62,528 nt of DNA from an uncultured Bacteroidales bacterium (GTDB lineage Bacteria; Bacteroidota; Bacteroidia; Bacteroidales; Paludibacteraceae), in assembly GCA_946185835.1 (NCBI GenBank), contig CAMHKW010000010.1, positions 1-62,528 of the forward strand, read 5' to 3'. A program made the translations under genes and the position numbers. Below, in pieces: positions 1 to 9,801 of the stretch (position 1 is its first letter; each line of letters begins with the position of its first letter). Below the pieces are notes generated by a model. The model saw only the letters and a list, made by a program, of their open reading frames with translations. It did no database searches and was not told the origin of the DNA.

Positions 1-14
1 TTTTTGGCAAAATA

Positions 15-46
15 TTTGGTTTGTAAAAGTAAAATGCTTAACTTTG
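15..46 (+). promoter_or_regulatory. Bacteroidetes-type promoter for the first ATPase gene
   Basis: TTTG at 15-18 and TAACTTTG at 39-46 are separated by 20 bases. This fits the Bacteroidetes housekeeping consensus TTTG-N19/20-TAnnTTTG. The ATG of the ATPase gene is 25 bases downstream. Confidence 0.75.
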
Positions 47-71
47 CGGCGTCAAACAAAACCGCAAGATT

Positions 72-1280
72 ATGATTAACGACGAAGATTACAGAGCATT
101 AGTTGCTATCAGCAATGATATGATCAACGACAGCACACTCACTACACACAGATATCTATACGATATAATAGATTGGAGTGCGCGGTTGATATGTATCAGA
201 GGTGCTAAAGGCACGGGTAAAACAACGATGCTGCTACAGTATATCACAGAGCATTACCCTGAGCGGCAGAAAGTGCTGTACGTGTCGCTTGATGACTTCC
301 ATTTTCAGTTGTTCTCGGTGTATGACGTGGCTGAGTATGCTTATACACATGGCGTAGAAGCTTTGTTTATCGACGAAGTACACTATCAGAAGCACTGGTC
401 ACAATACATAAAAAACATTTACGACAGGTTCAAGAACTTGAAGATAGTCTATACAGGGTCTTCGATGCTTCAACTCACTACAGCTGATGCCGACTTATCA
501 AGGAGACAATCGGTTTACGACCTATGGGGCTTCTCATTTAGAGAGTATCTGCTGTTCAGTGGGAAATTGCAGATGGATGCTGTCAGTTTACCCACTATCC
601 TCATCGATCACACAAAGATAGCCAATGAGGTAAGGAAAAGTATCAGACCATTAGAGCTCTTCGATCAGTATCTGTTCGAAGGCTATTACCCATTCTGTTT
701 GGAGGGGGCTAAAGACTATCACAAACGCCTGCTTTCGGTTGTTGACCTGACTATCTTTCAAGACATCCCGATGGTTGAAGACATCTCATTCTCAACGCTC
801 CAAAAGGCGAGAAAACTACTAATGATTCTTGCCGAGCAAGTTCCGTTCGAACCAAACATTTCAACCTTATGCAGAGACATTGAAGCGACACGGGATATAG
901 TAATCAAACTTCTCGACTTGCTTGAAAAAGCAGGACTGCTGATGCTTCTTCAGAAAGAGAAGAACAATTACAAGACTCTGTCACGACCCGATAAGATTTA
1001 TCTTAACAACACCAATCTGATGTATGCTCTGAATAGAAAAACTAACAAAGGTACCTTGCGAGAGACATTCTTTTATAATCAGCTCAGGAACACTCATAGC
1101 GTCTTAATGCCACAGAAAGGTGATTTTATTGTCGATGACAAGTATGTATTCGAAGTAGGAGGAGAAGGAAAAGATTTTACACAAATAAAAGACCTGTCGA
1201 ATAGCTATCTGGCAGTAGATAATACTGAGTATGGCTTCAAGAATCGAATACCTCTATGGCTGTTTGGATTCTTGTACTAA
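72..1280 (+). CDS. AAA+ ATPase (AAA_14 type) with nuclease-like C-terminus
   Basis: A 402-residue cytoplasmic P-loop ATPase with no signal peptide or membrane segment. Walker A is GAKGTGKTT at residues 44-52 and Walker B is ALFIDEVHY around 97-105. A sensor-like YTGSS follows, then a helical region and a C-terminal part (about 340-402) with an EVGGEGKD strand, as in the AAA_14/DUF4143 family. These proteins are multicopy in Bacteroidales and their cellular role is not established. Some family members have a nuclease-like fold at the C-terminus. A consensus promoter lies 25 bp upstream. A hairpin 46 bp after the stop is nearly identical to the one following the second ATPase gene at 4791-6218, so the two genes seem to sit in related modules. 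Base composition looks lower in GC than the core genes. Family assignment is firm; function is unknown. Confidence 0.85.
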   Translation: MINDEDYRALVAISNDMINDSTLTTHRYLYDIIDWSARLICIRGAKGTGKTTMLLQYITEHYPERQKVLYVSLDDFHFQLFSVYDVAEYAYTHGVEALFIDEVHYQKHWSQYIKNIYDRFKNLKIVYTGSSMLQLTTADADLSRRQSVYDLWGFSFREYLLFSGKLQMDAVSLPTILIDHTKIANEVRKSIRPLELFDQYLFEGYYPFCLEGAKDYHKRLLSVVDLTIFQDIPMVEDISFSTLQKARKLLMILAEQVPFEPNISTLCRDIEATRDIVIKLLDLLEKAGLLMLLQKEKNNYKTLSRPDKIYLNNTNLMYALNRKTNKGTLRETFFYNQLRNTHSVLMPQKGDFIVDDKYVFEVGGEGKDFTQIKDLSNSYLAVDNTEYGFKNRIPLWLFGFLY

Positions 1281-1326
1281 CATATTAGGCGATTAAGTCA
1301 TTTGTCAATATTGACACACCATCAAC

Positions 1327-1362
1327 AAGCGGTAATCCGATATACAGCGGGTTACCGCTTTT
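1327..1362 (+). terminator. Hairpin terminator, dispersed GCGGTAATCCG repeat, copy 1
   Basis: AAGCGGTAATCCG (1327-1339) pairs with CGGGTTACCGCTT (1348-1360) over 13 positions including one G-T pair, and a short T run follows. Close copies lie at 6251 and 14815, so this is both a likely terminator for the upstream ATPase gene and a member of a repeat family. Confidence 0.75.
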
Positions 1363-1428
1363 ACTATTAAGGGCATATTTTAGAAGTGGTCGAAACCGAC
1401 CTTTGTTCATACAAAACTAAGTTAACCA

Positions 1429-2109
1429 ATGCAACGCATACTTATTCTTATTATGGCAGCACTTATCTCTGCAGGCTCCGAGGCTTGCAACAGACAGAAA
1501 GCTTACCGTATCGACTACGATGGCAAGCAAGAGTTATTCACCACCCTTATTCACGGCAAGGCACCTAAGAAAGCGGCGAAGGGCGACACCGTGACGATCT
1601 GCTTCGAGGCGGTTGCCTCCGACACTCGCTATGAGTTTTACTTAGACGGCGAGCGACTCAACCACCGATACGACCACGAGCACGGGTATATCATTAGTTT
1701 TCTCATGCCCGACCACGATGTGACGCTCAGCTACACCAAACAGAACCTCATGGAAGTGGATGAGAACAAAGAGCAAGGAGCAGAGAGCAAGGACGAAGCG
1801 CAGATGTACACGGTAGATTTCAGCGGACAGGCGTATGCCTATCTCAACGAGCCCTACGACCGAAACAAAGAGCCTAAGCGCGTACGCACACAATACCGCG
1901 CCGGCGAGCAGGTGGTACTCTACTACCCTATGATTGCCACCGACACCGATTACACCTTTATTCTCGACGGCACGCAGATCCGACCCGACTACGAGAGAAG
2001 CAAAGGCTTCATCATCTACTTCACCATGCCCGACCACGATGTAAAGCTGCAGTGTATCGAGCGCAACACCATGCTGCCCGACGGCGATGACGTAATAATC
2101 GTGAGATGA
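1429..2109 (+). CDS. Small secreted protein with two homologous halves
   Basis: A 226-residue protein with an N-terminal export signal (MQRILILIMAALISAGSEAC). The cysteine at residue 20 could be lipidated, but the preceding residues do not make a good lipobox, so lipoprotein status is uncertain. Residues about 28-100 and 129-215 are homologous. Each half holds a T/TDT...Y-x-F-x-LDG segment and ends with a Y/F-IISF/IYF-x-MPDHDV strand, as in InlB-like or Flg_new beta-repeats. An acidic, lysine-rich linker (about 105-125) joins the halves. The final IIVR tail is short and no T9SS domain is visible. The gene lies between an ATPase module and a large surface protein and has no clear promoter of its own. 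Specific function is unknown. Confidence 0.7.
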   Translation: MQRILILIMAALISAGSEACNRQKAYRIDYDGKQELFTTLIHGKAPKKAAKGDTVTICFEAVASDTRYEFYLDGERLNHRYDHEHGYIISFLMPDHDVTLSYTKQNLMEVDENKEQGAESKDEAQMYTVDFSGQAYAYLNEPYDRNKEPKRVRTQYRAGEQVVLYYPMIATDTDYTFILDGTQIRPDYERSKGFIIYFTMPDHDVKLQCIERNTMLPDGDDVIIVR

Positions 2110-2226
2110 TTTAACCGGAATACCGAAATATTGGAACTTCGGGACCACGGAACACCGATATCCCGAAATATCGAAAAAAAATTTAATTAACATCATATTT
2201 TATTAACTTAACAAACAACATTGAGT

Positions 2227-4404
2227 ATGAAAAAGTTTTACTTTTTTCTTGCTGCCACCTTGTTGGCAACAAGTGCATTTGCAACCGACTATGATATCCG
2301 CATAGCCGGTGTGCAGGTTACCTCTGAAAACAAGAACTCTCTTGTGGAGGAGATACAGAAAAAAGGGTTGAGTGTTAGCGGCAACATCACTTTTTCCGAA
2401 GAAAGCAACGCTCTGATATTAGAAGACCTCGTGCTTTCTAATAGTATTGACAATTCTGTTGCTGGAATCGACCTCGATTTCTCATCCATTTCTATCATTC
2501 TGAAAGGAACCAACTTAATTCATGGTGCTGGTATAGCACTGAAACTGAAAGATGCAAATACGATTATCACCGGCAGTGGAAAACTAAATCTTATCTCTTC
2601 TGCAGCTGCTCCCGTTGAGATGGAGAGAAGTTCGCTTCATATCCTAAATTCGTCGCTCGAAGTAACTTCAGACCAATCAGCTATCAAACGCAAAGATGGT
2701 GCTGACATGGTTCAAAACAGCTTACAGATAGTCAACTCTGATGTTAAAATACTATACTCTCACCCGGCAGGTAAAAACGGCTATGCCGTAGAAGGTGTTG
2801 ACAAAGTGGACATCATGTTTTCTGACATCGACATTCAGCCTGTATCAGGGTCGGACGACCTAAACATGGCATTATATGTTAATCAGATGAACGTGATAGC
2901 CGCCAAGCTCACAAACGACAATGCTCATCTATATGCTTTTGACGCACAAAAGAAGAACTACTACTATAGTGGTATAGCTGCTAAAGTGGTTACATTCAGT
3001 CGCGTGAAAGATGACGAGAACGCAAGTGTAGCTGTGAACGGTGAAGTTGCTACTTCAGGCAACTATCAGTTCAGCAATCTCAAATCAGGTAAGGCTACGT
3101 TTGTGAAAGTAGAAGGTATTGTGAATGTAGATACTTTGGTTCTGGACAATGCTGACATCTCTACTACACCCGGTACGGCAGGCATTATCGTCTTCAATCC
3201 GTTCTGCGTCATCAAGCTCATTGGTCAGAATAGCATCTCCACCAACGGAGCTGCCGGTATAGCAGCTGCATTAGGTACCACAATCTGCGGCGACGGTTCA
3301 CTCCGCATAACTTCCAACTACGCTGATGCTATCAGTATCGACCAAAATGGACTCTTAATAAAAGAAGAGGCTAAGATAGAGGCTTTCGGTGATTATGGTC
3401 TGAGAGTGAAGACTGAGAGCAATGACCCTGATGTGCTTCGTATATACGACTACGCCGATGCTCTGTTCTCGGGCGATGATGCTGCGATTAAGCTTAATAG
3501 TAACAACGAGAACGGAGGACTTAAATTAGGTTCAGGAGTTAAGTTGGCTTATCCGTATAACCCCGACGAACTGTCATGGGCTACGGTTGTGCGCTATGCA
3601 ACACCCGAACCGATGGATATCCCGTTCACTATTGCCGGACGCGAAGTTAACTCGTTCAATTATCAAAATCTGCATGAAGCAATTGGAGCAAACGGAGTGG
3701 ATGAGGGCTATTTTAATATTGAGTACTTCCCTGAAACCAAAGAGTTGGTATTCAATAATATCTCTTTCTCCGCCTCAACTATTGAGTATGGAGCAGGTGA
3801 ACCTTTCCTCCGTGTTACAGGCGACTTGAATATAGCAGTAAGAGGTGGCAACATCATCAACAACTCAGGTTGGGCGAAGACCGACTTTTTACATTTGCAA
3901 AACGGCAATGTAACCATCTCGGGGCAGTACGCAGAACCGACAATCTATGTTTATGGTTCCGATGGTAGTTATGACGACTCTTTTGCAGTACTTGAGACGG
4001 GTACAACATTGTCATTCGAGTCGAATCTTGACCTTACTGCCGCTCAGTTTAAGAAAGGTGTTCATGGCGTTAGTGCCAACACAAACGCCACCGTCAAGTT
4101 CAACTATACCGATGTTGCTATTACAGCAGAGCAAGAGGTATATAGCAACATCGCTCAAATGGAGTTTGACCACGCTCGCATCAGTTATCCTCAGGAGGCT
4201 GCCTTCTCGGCAGAGCTTCGCGGTGTGGCTGCCAACGGGCTGTTGGTTGCCAACGACCAAGTTACAGTTGAAAGCTATTTGGAAGATGCTTTAGAGGATA
4301 TTTCAGGCACCCGTGAAGGCGTGCGCAAAGAGTTACGCGACGGTGCAGTTTATATCATCCGCGGCGACAAACGCTACAACGTACTCGGCGCAGAAGTGAA
4401 ATAG
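2227..4404 (+). CDS. Large secreted protein, beta-helix-like, with short C-terminal sorting-like motif
   Basis: About 725 residues. I chose ATG at 2227 rather than the TTG six bases upstream because it begins a clean signal peptide (MKKFYFFLAATLLATSAFA, cleavage after AFA). The body is rich in short beta-strands with repeated T-x-x-G-x-G-x-L-x-I turns, such as the stretch near residue 110 (IITGSGKLNLISS), suggesting a right-handed beta-helix. The C-terminus has the pattern LRDG-x-VYIIRGDKRYNVLG-x-VK, shared with three neighbouring surface proteins. It resembles the start of a T9SS sorting domain truncated after its G-x-x-V strand. A strong hairpin lies 66 bp past the stop. Probably cell-surface exposed; ligand or activity cannot be deduced. 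Confidence 0.8.
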   Translation: MKKFYFFLAATLLATSAFATDYDIRIAGVQVTSENKNSLVEEIQKKGLSVSGNITFSEESNALILEDLVLSNSIDNSVAGIDLDFSSISIILKGTNLIHGAGIALKLKDANTIITGSGKLNLISSAAAPVEMERSSLHILNSSLEVTSDQSAIKRKDGADMVQNSLQIVNSDVKILYSHPAGKNGYAVEGVDKVDIMFSDIDIQPVSGSDDLNMALYVNQMNVIAAKLTNDNAHLYAFDAQKKNYYYSGIAAKVVTFSRVKDDENASVAVNGEVATSGNYQFSNLKSGKATFVKVEGIVNVDTLVLDNADISTTPGTAGIIVFNPFCVIKLIGQNSISTNGAAGIAAALGTTICGDGSLRITSNYADAISIDQNGLLIKEEAKIEAFGDYGLRVKTESNDPDVLRIYDYADALFSGDDAAIKLNSNNENGGLKLGSGVKLAYPYNPDELSWATVVRYATPEPMDIPFTIAGREVNSFNYQNLHEAIGANGVDEGYFNIEYFPETKELVFNNISFSASTIEYGAGEPFLRVTGDLNIAVRGGNIINNSGWAKTDFLHLQNGNVTISGQYAEPTIYVYGSDGSYDDSFAVLETGTTLSFESNLDLTAAQFKKGVHGVSANTNATVKFNYTDVAITAEQEVYSNIAQMEFDHARISYPQEAAFSAELRGVAANGLLVANDQVTVESYLEDALEDISGTREGVRKELRDGAVYIIRGDKRYNVLGAEVK

Positions 4405-4469
4405 GCACCCAATCCCCTGAGTCTGGAGCCAGAAACCGGGGCCCAAGACTAAATAGTCAGATACTAACG

Positions 4470-4497
4470 GCATTGCGGCATTGGGTTGCCGCAATGC
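4470..4497 (+). terminator. 11-bp hairpin with TTGGGT loop after the surface-protein gene
   Basis: GCATTGCGGCA (4470-4480) pairs perfectly with TGCCGCAATGC (4487-4497) around the loop TTGGGT. Equivalent hairpins with TTGGTT and TTGGCT loops follow the next surface-protein genes at 9628 and 14470. There is no long T run, so it is either a terminator or a REP-like element. Confidence 0.6.
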
Positions 4498-4560
4498 TCC
4501 AAGAAATTGCTCTTTGACATATTGGATTACCGCAAGTTTCCTACTATACAAAGATGATAT

Positions 4561-4648
4561 TTGTCTAAAATAGCCGAAAAATTCAACTTTTAGACAAAAC
4601 ACAGCAACCACACTCGTCTAAAACTGCAAAATAAATCAAGTTTTAGAC
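4561..4648. repeat. Pair of TTGTCTAAAA palindromes
   Basis: TTGTCTAAAA (4561-4570) pairs with TTTTAGACAA (4588-4597). A second copy, GTCTAAAAC (4616-4624), pairs with GTTTTAGAC (4640-4648). Both are perfect. They lie between the left inverted repeat of the ATPase module and its promoter, where the gene-less module at 14561 instead carries 33-bp tandem repeats. Confidence 0.8.
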
Positions 4649-4657
4649 AAAAAAGGC

Positions 4658-4688
4658 TTGTGTATACATATTTTTTATTGTATCTTTG
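4658..4688 (+). promoter_or_regulatory. Bacteroidetes-type promoter for the second ATPase gene
   Basis: TTG at 4658-4660 and TATCTTTG at 4681-4688 are spaced by 20 bases, matching the -33/-7 consensus. The leader to the ATG is about 100 bases. Confidence 0.75.
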
Positions 4689-4790
4689 CAGCGTTTAATT
4701 AGGGGGGCATCTCTATAGCTCACTCAAACATAATAACACACAACGAACTGAGAATAATATATTTATTCTCGTAATAGCACCTATAAAATT

Positions 4791-6218
4791 ATGGAAATCA
4801 TCGGCAGAGACACAGAGAAACAGCGATTAGAGAGGCTTTACAACTCTAATTCGCCGGAGTTTTTGGTTGTATATGGCAGGCGGCGTGTAGGGAAGACATA
4901 CCTCATACGGCAGCATTTTGACAATCGTTTTGCTTTCCTTACGACCGGCATGTACCGGCAACCTCAGCAGGTTCAGCTATCGCAGTTCGCTATGGCATTG
5001 AGCGAGTATTTCGAGATAGAGATGCCGTCGTTCAACACTTGGCTTGAGGCATTTGCAACACTTAAGAAATGTTTACAAGCATGTCCTCTTACTCGAAAAG
5101 TCGTGTTTATTGATGAGGTTTCATGGTTCGACACTACCGGTTCGGATTTTATTGCTGCCTTAGAGTGGTTTTGGAATGGTTGGGCAGCATCACAATCGGA
5201 TATAATGCTTATCGTCTGCGGAAGCGCCACCTCTTGGATTACCAACCGTTTGTTGGCAGACAAAGGCGGACTCTTCAATCGAGTGACATGCCAGATGTAT
5301 TTATTACCGTTTACTCTGTATGAGACAGAGCTATACTTATTGTCGAAGGGCATCAACTGGAGCAGATATGACATCACAGAGTGTTATATGCTGATGGGTG
5401 GCATTCCTTACTACCTGAAACAATTGGATACGCATCTGAGCTATACTGCAAATATAGATGAGCTGTTTTTTAAGAAAAACGGAAGTCTGAAAGATGAATT
5501 TGAGCACCTCTATCAAACCCTTTTCGACAATTCAGCTTACTACATCAAACTTGTAGAAGCTCTTTCTTCAAAGACAATAGGGCTTACACGAGAGCAGATA
5601 AGCTTAGCTGCTAATGTGGGTAATAATGGTCAACTAACAAAAGCCCTACGCGACTTGGTTAATTGCAACATCATACGGGGTTATAACTACTTCGGAAAGA
5701 AAAAGAACGGGGTTACGTATCAGCTCTCTGACTATTTCACCATGTTCTATTTTCGCTTTATCAAGCAATACTACGGGCGTGACGAGCATTTCTGGACACT
5801 AACTATCGACCATCCTGCACGCCGTGCATGGGCAGGTATTATGTTTGAGCAAGTATGTAAAGACCATCTCACGCAAATAAAGCGAGCAATAGGAATAAAT
5901 GGTGTGATGAGTGAGCAATCGGCATGGTATAGTAAACCCGAGAATGGTTCTACCACACGCGGAGCTCAGATTGATATGCTTATCGCCCGACGTGACCGTA
6001 TCATAAATATCTGTGAGATGAAATTCTCACAAAACGAGTTCACTATAGATGCAGATTACGAGATGCAACTACGCAATAAGATGGGAACATTCCGCGAAGC
6101 AACCAAAACGCGCGATGCCCTACAACTAACGATGATAACCACGTATGGAGTAAAACAAAACAGTCATAGTGGTATTGTTCAATCACAAGTTAAAATGGAC
6201 GACCTTTTCTTGCCATAA
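4791..6218 (+). CDS. AAA+ ATPase (ATPase_2) with DUF234 PD-(D/E)XK-like domain
   Basis: A 475-residue cytoplasmic protein. Walker A is GRRRVGKT at 29-36, Walker B is VVFIDEV with D108-E109, and a CGSATSW sensor follows. The C-terminal domain has D395 and the pair E409/K411 in CEMKFS, matching the PD-(D/E)XK nuclease pattern of the ATPase_2 + DUF234 architecture. The biological role of these genes is not settled. Relation to transposon, toxin or replication functions has been suggested for relatives but nothing here decides it. The gene has its own promoter, stands alone, and is bounded by inverted repeats at 4519 and 6253. It is only distantly similar to the ATPase at 72-1280 yet carries the same 3' hairpin, which suggests that the module rather than the gene sequence is shared. 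Confidence 0.87.
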   Translation: MEIIGRDTEKQRLERLYNSNSPEFLVVYGRRRVGKTYLIRQHFDNRFAFLTTGMYRQPQQVQLSQFAMALSEYFEIEMPSFNTWLEAFATLKKCLQACPLTRKVVFIDEVSWFDTTGSDFIAALEWFWNGWAASQSDIMLIVCGSATSWITNRLLADKGGLFNRVTCQMYLLPFTLYETELYLLSKGINWSRYDITECYMLMGGIPYYLKQLDTHLSYTANIDELFFKKNGSLKDEFEHLYQTLFDNSAYYIKLVEALSSKTIGLTREQISLAANVGNNGQLTKALRDLVNCNIIRGYNYFGKKKNGVTYQLSDYFTMFYFRFIKQYYGRDEHFWTLTIDHPARRAWAGIMFEQVCKDHLTQIKRAIGINGVMSEQSAWYSKPENGSTTRGAQIDMLIARRDRIINICEMKFSQNEFTIDADYEMQLRNKMGTFREATKTRDALQLTMITTYGVKQNSHSGIVQSQVKMDDLFLP

Positions 6219-6250
6219 CAAGTAACGTAGTTTTTACAAGAAAGACTAAC

Positions 6251-6289
6251 AAGCGGTAATCCGATATGCATAGCGGATTGCCGCTTTTT
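6251..6289 (+). terminator. Hairpin terminator, GCGGTAATCCG repeat, copy 2
   Basis: AAGCGGTAATCCG (6251-6263) pairs with CGGATTGCCGCTT (6274-6286) and is followed by a T run. It lies 32 bases after the ATPase stop and doubles as the right inverted repeat of the module starting at 4511. Confidence 0.8.
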
Positions 6290-6344
6290 GTTATGCAACT
6301 TTTTTATTAACAAATATTCAATTAACAAACAAAACACACACAAC

Positions 6345-9300
6345 ATGAAAAAACTTCTATTACATTTCGCTTTAGCAGCGGTGATGCTGCTTGGCGCAAC
6401 AGTTACGGCAAGTGCCGAAAAGGTAACGGAAAACTTGTCGGCAGTAAACAAGACATGCTCTATTCGTGTCTATAAAGATTTGTCAGAAGCTTCACCTTCT
6501 TACAAAGGTTACATCACAGGTACGGTGATAGCTATGCCAACCTCATCTGTTCCGGGACTGCTGTCTGTCAGCAACCTTACCACAACTCAAGGACTTGCCG
6601 GCACTAATGTCTCAGGTGATATTGATATACCTGCAATGATTACTGATGCCAATGGTCGTAAGTTTATTGTTCGTGAAATCGCTGAAAGCGCCTTTAAGGA
6701 CCATAAACAGCTGACTTCGGTAAATTTCACTTTTGAAAGTTCCGACAGCTACAGCTCTTTCAGCTCGTATAAGGCTGAATTTATCATCAGAAGCTATGCT
6801 TTTCAAGGTTGTACGTCGCTGAGGTATTTTTCTCTTACTACAAGCAAATGTCCCTTCTCTGTTGGCATTCGCACCGTGTTTACGCTTGCTTTCGACGGTT
6901 GCACGGCTTTGACGCAATGGTTAGTACCGATGGCAGAGGGCTATAATGTAGGTTCAGGAGCTTTCAGGAACTGCTCAAGCATGACATCGCTGCGCGTCGC
7001 CGGTAGTTTCTACGATAATGCCTTCGAAGGTTGCACAGGGGTAAAAAATTTGTATTGGTACGGCATCTCGGGGCTGGACTACACTCAGCAACGAAGTGGC
7101 AATAATCCTTTTGAATCAATGAAGAGTACAGTGCAATCTATTACGCTCTATAGTAGCGTTCCTATGGAACTATTCAAGGATTTCACTGCTCTTATATCTG
7201 TAGAGACGCCGGCTGACATTTGGGATCATTTGTCAAATACGACCAAGGAGCAAATGGGTATCGGCAAGGATGCCTTCTCAGGTTGCTCTAAACTCAAATC
7301 GATAAGTGTGGCAGGTTTTATTCACTGGAGAGCTTTCAGATTTTGCTCTAAAGTTACTTCTGTTATTTATCGCGGCGGCTTCTATAATTATGCTTCAGAG
7401 CCGACAGATGTTTCCACCGGATTCTTCTCAAGCATTGCCGATGTTGTCACATCGTTCAAGATTGAGTCAACCTCTACACAAGTGGTACCAACCAAGTACC
7501 TGCCTAATTATATATGCGGCTACATGACCAATCTGACATCCGTCACTATTCCTAACTACGTAACCTCAATAGGCACAGGTGCTTTCTGGGGTTGCGAGAG
7601 TCTGACTTCCATTAAATTGCCTTCTTCCATCAGATATATCTACGAAGATGCTTTCTATGGCTGCACTAAGCTCACCACATGCCCTATCTCTGCTACTCAC
7701 ACCAACCTGAAGACGATAGGAAAAGAAGCGTTTGGTATGACAAGTATCAACTCGTTCTATGTGCCTCAGTCCGTAACATCGATGGGCGGACTGCTGCTCA
7801 ATGGATGCACAAAGGTGAAAGAGATTCTCTTCAACACCACATCTGTAACACGCGCTGCAGTTGGCGGAAGCTATGCCAACTTGTTCTTTACACAATCAAG
7901 CACAGGCCGTCAGAATATAGAGAAGTTCTATATCAGACCCGACCTGAATGTTATTCCTGACTCCTTGTTCTACAACTTCGGCGGTTTGCAGCGCCTCACC
8001 GACAAAAACGGTCTGACAGAGCTGTCAAGCATCAAGTCGGTCGGCTCAGCAGCATTCTATGGTTGCACAAGCTTGTGGGACAGCTATGGTCCGAACAAAT
8101 TCCCCAACCTGACAGAAGTGGGGACATCTGCTTTCGAGGCATCTAACTTCCCGGGCTTCGAGTTACCCGCCCTTAAGACCATTGGCAAACGCGGTTTTGC
8201 CAACACCAAACTGATGTACCTGCACGACCTCGGAGCAATGGCTAACCTTACCACTATCGGTGAAGAGGCTTTTGCTGACAATGCCAAACTCTCTATCGCT
8301 ACCTTCGCCGGCGTACAAACCATCGGTGCACGCGCCTTTGCCAACGACGCCAAACTTGAGACTATCAATATATCCAAGGTCGTTCCGACCATTCAGTCTA
8401 ACTCGTTCACAGGATGCAACGTAAAGACTATCAAAGGTAGCTGCACGATAATAAGCGAGCTGCAGTCGAACGCTAATTGGAAAGCCGTATGCTCCAACAT
8501 CTCGGCTGCCGACAATAATTACAAGTACCCGTCGAACATGGATAACTTCTGGTGCACAAAATCGACAATGGAGATAGTGCAAGACCTCGACTGCGAAGGA
8601 GTGTTCGTGGTTAAGGCAGTGCCATACGAAGGCTGCACCTTCCTTTATTGGAACGATGGTAATACCGACAACCCTCGTACATTCAACCTGAACGAATATA
8701 CTGATTCATGGCTTTATGCCATAGCAGCTTCTGATGAAGATTTCCACACCACCAACTTCACCGTTCAACCTGAGGGGGCAGGCTATCTTGAGATAACCAA
8801 CCAATACGGACATAACCGTAACAACCAGAGATTCCCTATGGGTGAAATGGCAAAACTGACTCCCAAAGAGCTCAACGGCTGGTATGAATTCAACGACTGG
8901 GACTACCAAACCGGCGATATGATGGAAGCACCGTATATCTGCGACATCGAGACTGCACCTACCACACTCTGTGTGAGCATCAACTACACATTTGATGCAG
9001 GCGGCGGCGAAGAAGGCGGCTACACTGACCCTGAGACAGGAGAATGGATTCCCGGCTCACCTGTAGAACCTGAACTCAAACCTATGTTCGACGAGAACCT
9101 GAAAGCTCAGTTTACTCTCAAACCGATACCTGTTACCGTTGAGATGTGCACCGACGGCAATGGTATGGTTGAGATTGACGACGTTCACCAACTCTTAGGC
9201 AACGACATCACCCTCACCGCAGTTGCCAACGAAGGTTACGTCTTCGACCAATGGGAGGACGGCAACAAGGAAGCCACCCGCGAAGTGACCATCCTGCCCG

Positions 9301-9575
9301 AGATGCTTATCGAGCGTCAGCCGATGGGCTGGGATCCCGAGTTAGGAGATATGACCTACAACGAGTACCCCGTGAACATGGGCGGCGGTTCGCTGGAGAA
9401 CTACCACTCCGAGTCCGAGTACATGCTCCGTCTCTGCGCTAAGTTCAAGGCGACTACGGGAATCAACGATGTACAAAGCGGCAAGGTACAATGTACAAAG
9501 GTGCTCCGTGACGGCGTGCTCTATATCCTCCGTGACGGCAAAATCTACACCGTTCAAGGACAACAAGTGAAGTAA
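6345..9575 (+). CDS. BspA-like leucine-rich repeat surface protein with InlB-type repeats
   Basis: About 1,076 residues from ATG 6345, which starts a typical signal peptide (MKKLLLHFALAAVMLLGATV, cleaved near ASA). An earlier in-frame ATG at 6288 lies inside the preceding hairpin region and is rejected. The N-terminal two thirds are LRR_5/BspA repeats of about 23 residues (I-x-x-x-AFxGCxxLxxIxLP pattern). Parallel-beta InlB-like repeats with W-x-DGNTDNPRT and FDQWEDG motifs follow. The extreme C-terminus reads KVLRDGVLYILRDGKIYTVQ then GQQVK, the short sorting-like tail shared with neighbours. BspA family proteins bind host matrix proteins or other bacteria, so an adhesive role is plausible but inferred. 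A hairpin at 9628 follows. Confidence 0.88.
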   Translation: MKKLLLHFALAAVMLLGATVTASAEKVTENLSAVNKTCSIRVYKDLSEASPSYKGYITGTVIAMPTSSVPGLLSVSNLTTTQGLAGTNVSGDIDIPAMITDANGRKFIVREIAESAFKDHKQLTSVNFTFESSDSYSSFSSYKAEFIIRSYAFQGCTSLRYFSLTTSKCPFSVGIRTVFTLAFDGCTALTQWLVPMAEGYNVGSGAFRNCSSMTSLRVAGSFYDNAFEGCTGVKNLYWYGISGLDYTQQRSGNNPFESMKSTVQSITLYSSVPMELFKDFTALISVETPADIWDHLSNTTKEQMGIGKDAFSGCSKLKSISVAGFIHWRAFRFCSKVTSVIYRGGFYNYASEPTDVSTGFFSSIADVVTSFKIESTSTQVVPTKYLPNYICGYMTNLTSVTIPNYVTSIGTGAFWGCESLTSIKLPSSIRYIYEDAFYGCTKLTTCPISATHTNLKTIGKEAFGMTSINSFYVPQSVTSMGGLLLNGCTKVKEILFNTTSVTRAAVGGSYANLFFTQSSTGRQNIEKFYIRPDLNVIPDSLFYNFGGLQRLTDKNGLTELSSIKSVGSAAFYGCTSLWDSYGPNKFPNLTEVGTSAFEASNFPGFELPALKTIGKRGFANTKLMYLHDLGAMANLTTIGEEAFADNAKLSIATFAGVQTIGARAFANDAKLETINISKVVPTIQSNSFTGCNVKTIKGSCTIISELQSNANWKAVCSNISAADNNYKYPSNMDNFWCTKSTMEIVQDLDCEGVFVVKAVPYEGCTFLYWNDGNTDNPRTFNLNEYTDSWLYAIAASDEDFHTTNFTVQPEGAGYLEITNQYGHNRNNQRFPMGEMAKLTPKELNGWYEFNDWDYQTGDMMEAPYICDIETAPTTLCVSINYTFDAGGGEEGGYTDPETGEWIPGSPVEPELKPMFDENLKAQFTLKPIPVTVEMCTDGNGMVEIDDVHQLLGNDITLTAVANEGYVFDQWEDGNKEATREVTILPEMLIERQPMGWDPELGDMTYNEYPVNMGGGSLENYHSESEYMLRLCAKFKATTGINDVQSGKVQCTKVLRDGVLYILRDGKIYTVQGQQVK

Positions 9576-9627
9576 TAACCTCACCCGGACCCTTCCCTTT
9601 AGGGAGGGAGAAAGGGAAATGCAAAGG

Positions 9628-9653
9628 CAGTACGGCATTGGTTTGCCGTGCTG
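9628..9653 (+). terminator. 10-bp hairpin with TTGGTT loop
   Basis: CAGTACGGCA (9628-9637) pairs with TGCCGTGCTG (9644-9653) with one T-G pair, loop TTGGTT. Same position and loop type as the hairpins at 4470 and 14470. Confidence 0.6.
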
Positions 9654-9801
9654 TCACAAAAAAAACAGGCATTGACCGGCAGTTGCATAGGTGATTTATA
9701 GGTGATACCTCTAACTTGCATACGAGATGATGCTCAAATGCCTGAAAAATGAGCAATCAAAAATCTGAAAGATAATGTATAATTTTTAATTTATAATTCC
9801 T

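Larger units (their letters stand above)
4511..6289. mobile_element. Inverted-repeat-bounded module carrying an AAA+ ATPase gene
   Basis: The left end ATATTGGATTACCGC (4519-4533) is the reverse complement of the right end GCGGTAATCCGATAT (6253-6267) with 14 of 15 matches. The left end sits in a TCTTTGAYATATYGGATTACCG context that recurs at 14561. Between the ends are a pair of palindromes (4561-4648), a promoter and the ATPase gene. No transposase is present. That the module is or was mobile is an inference from the repeated ends. Confidence 0.35.

Noticed and set aside
4561..4648. CRISPR-like array
   Set aside because: Only two palindromic pairs with unequal spacing and no uniform spacers; no cas genes in the window.
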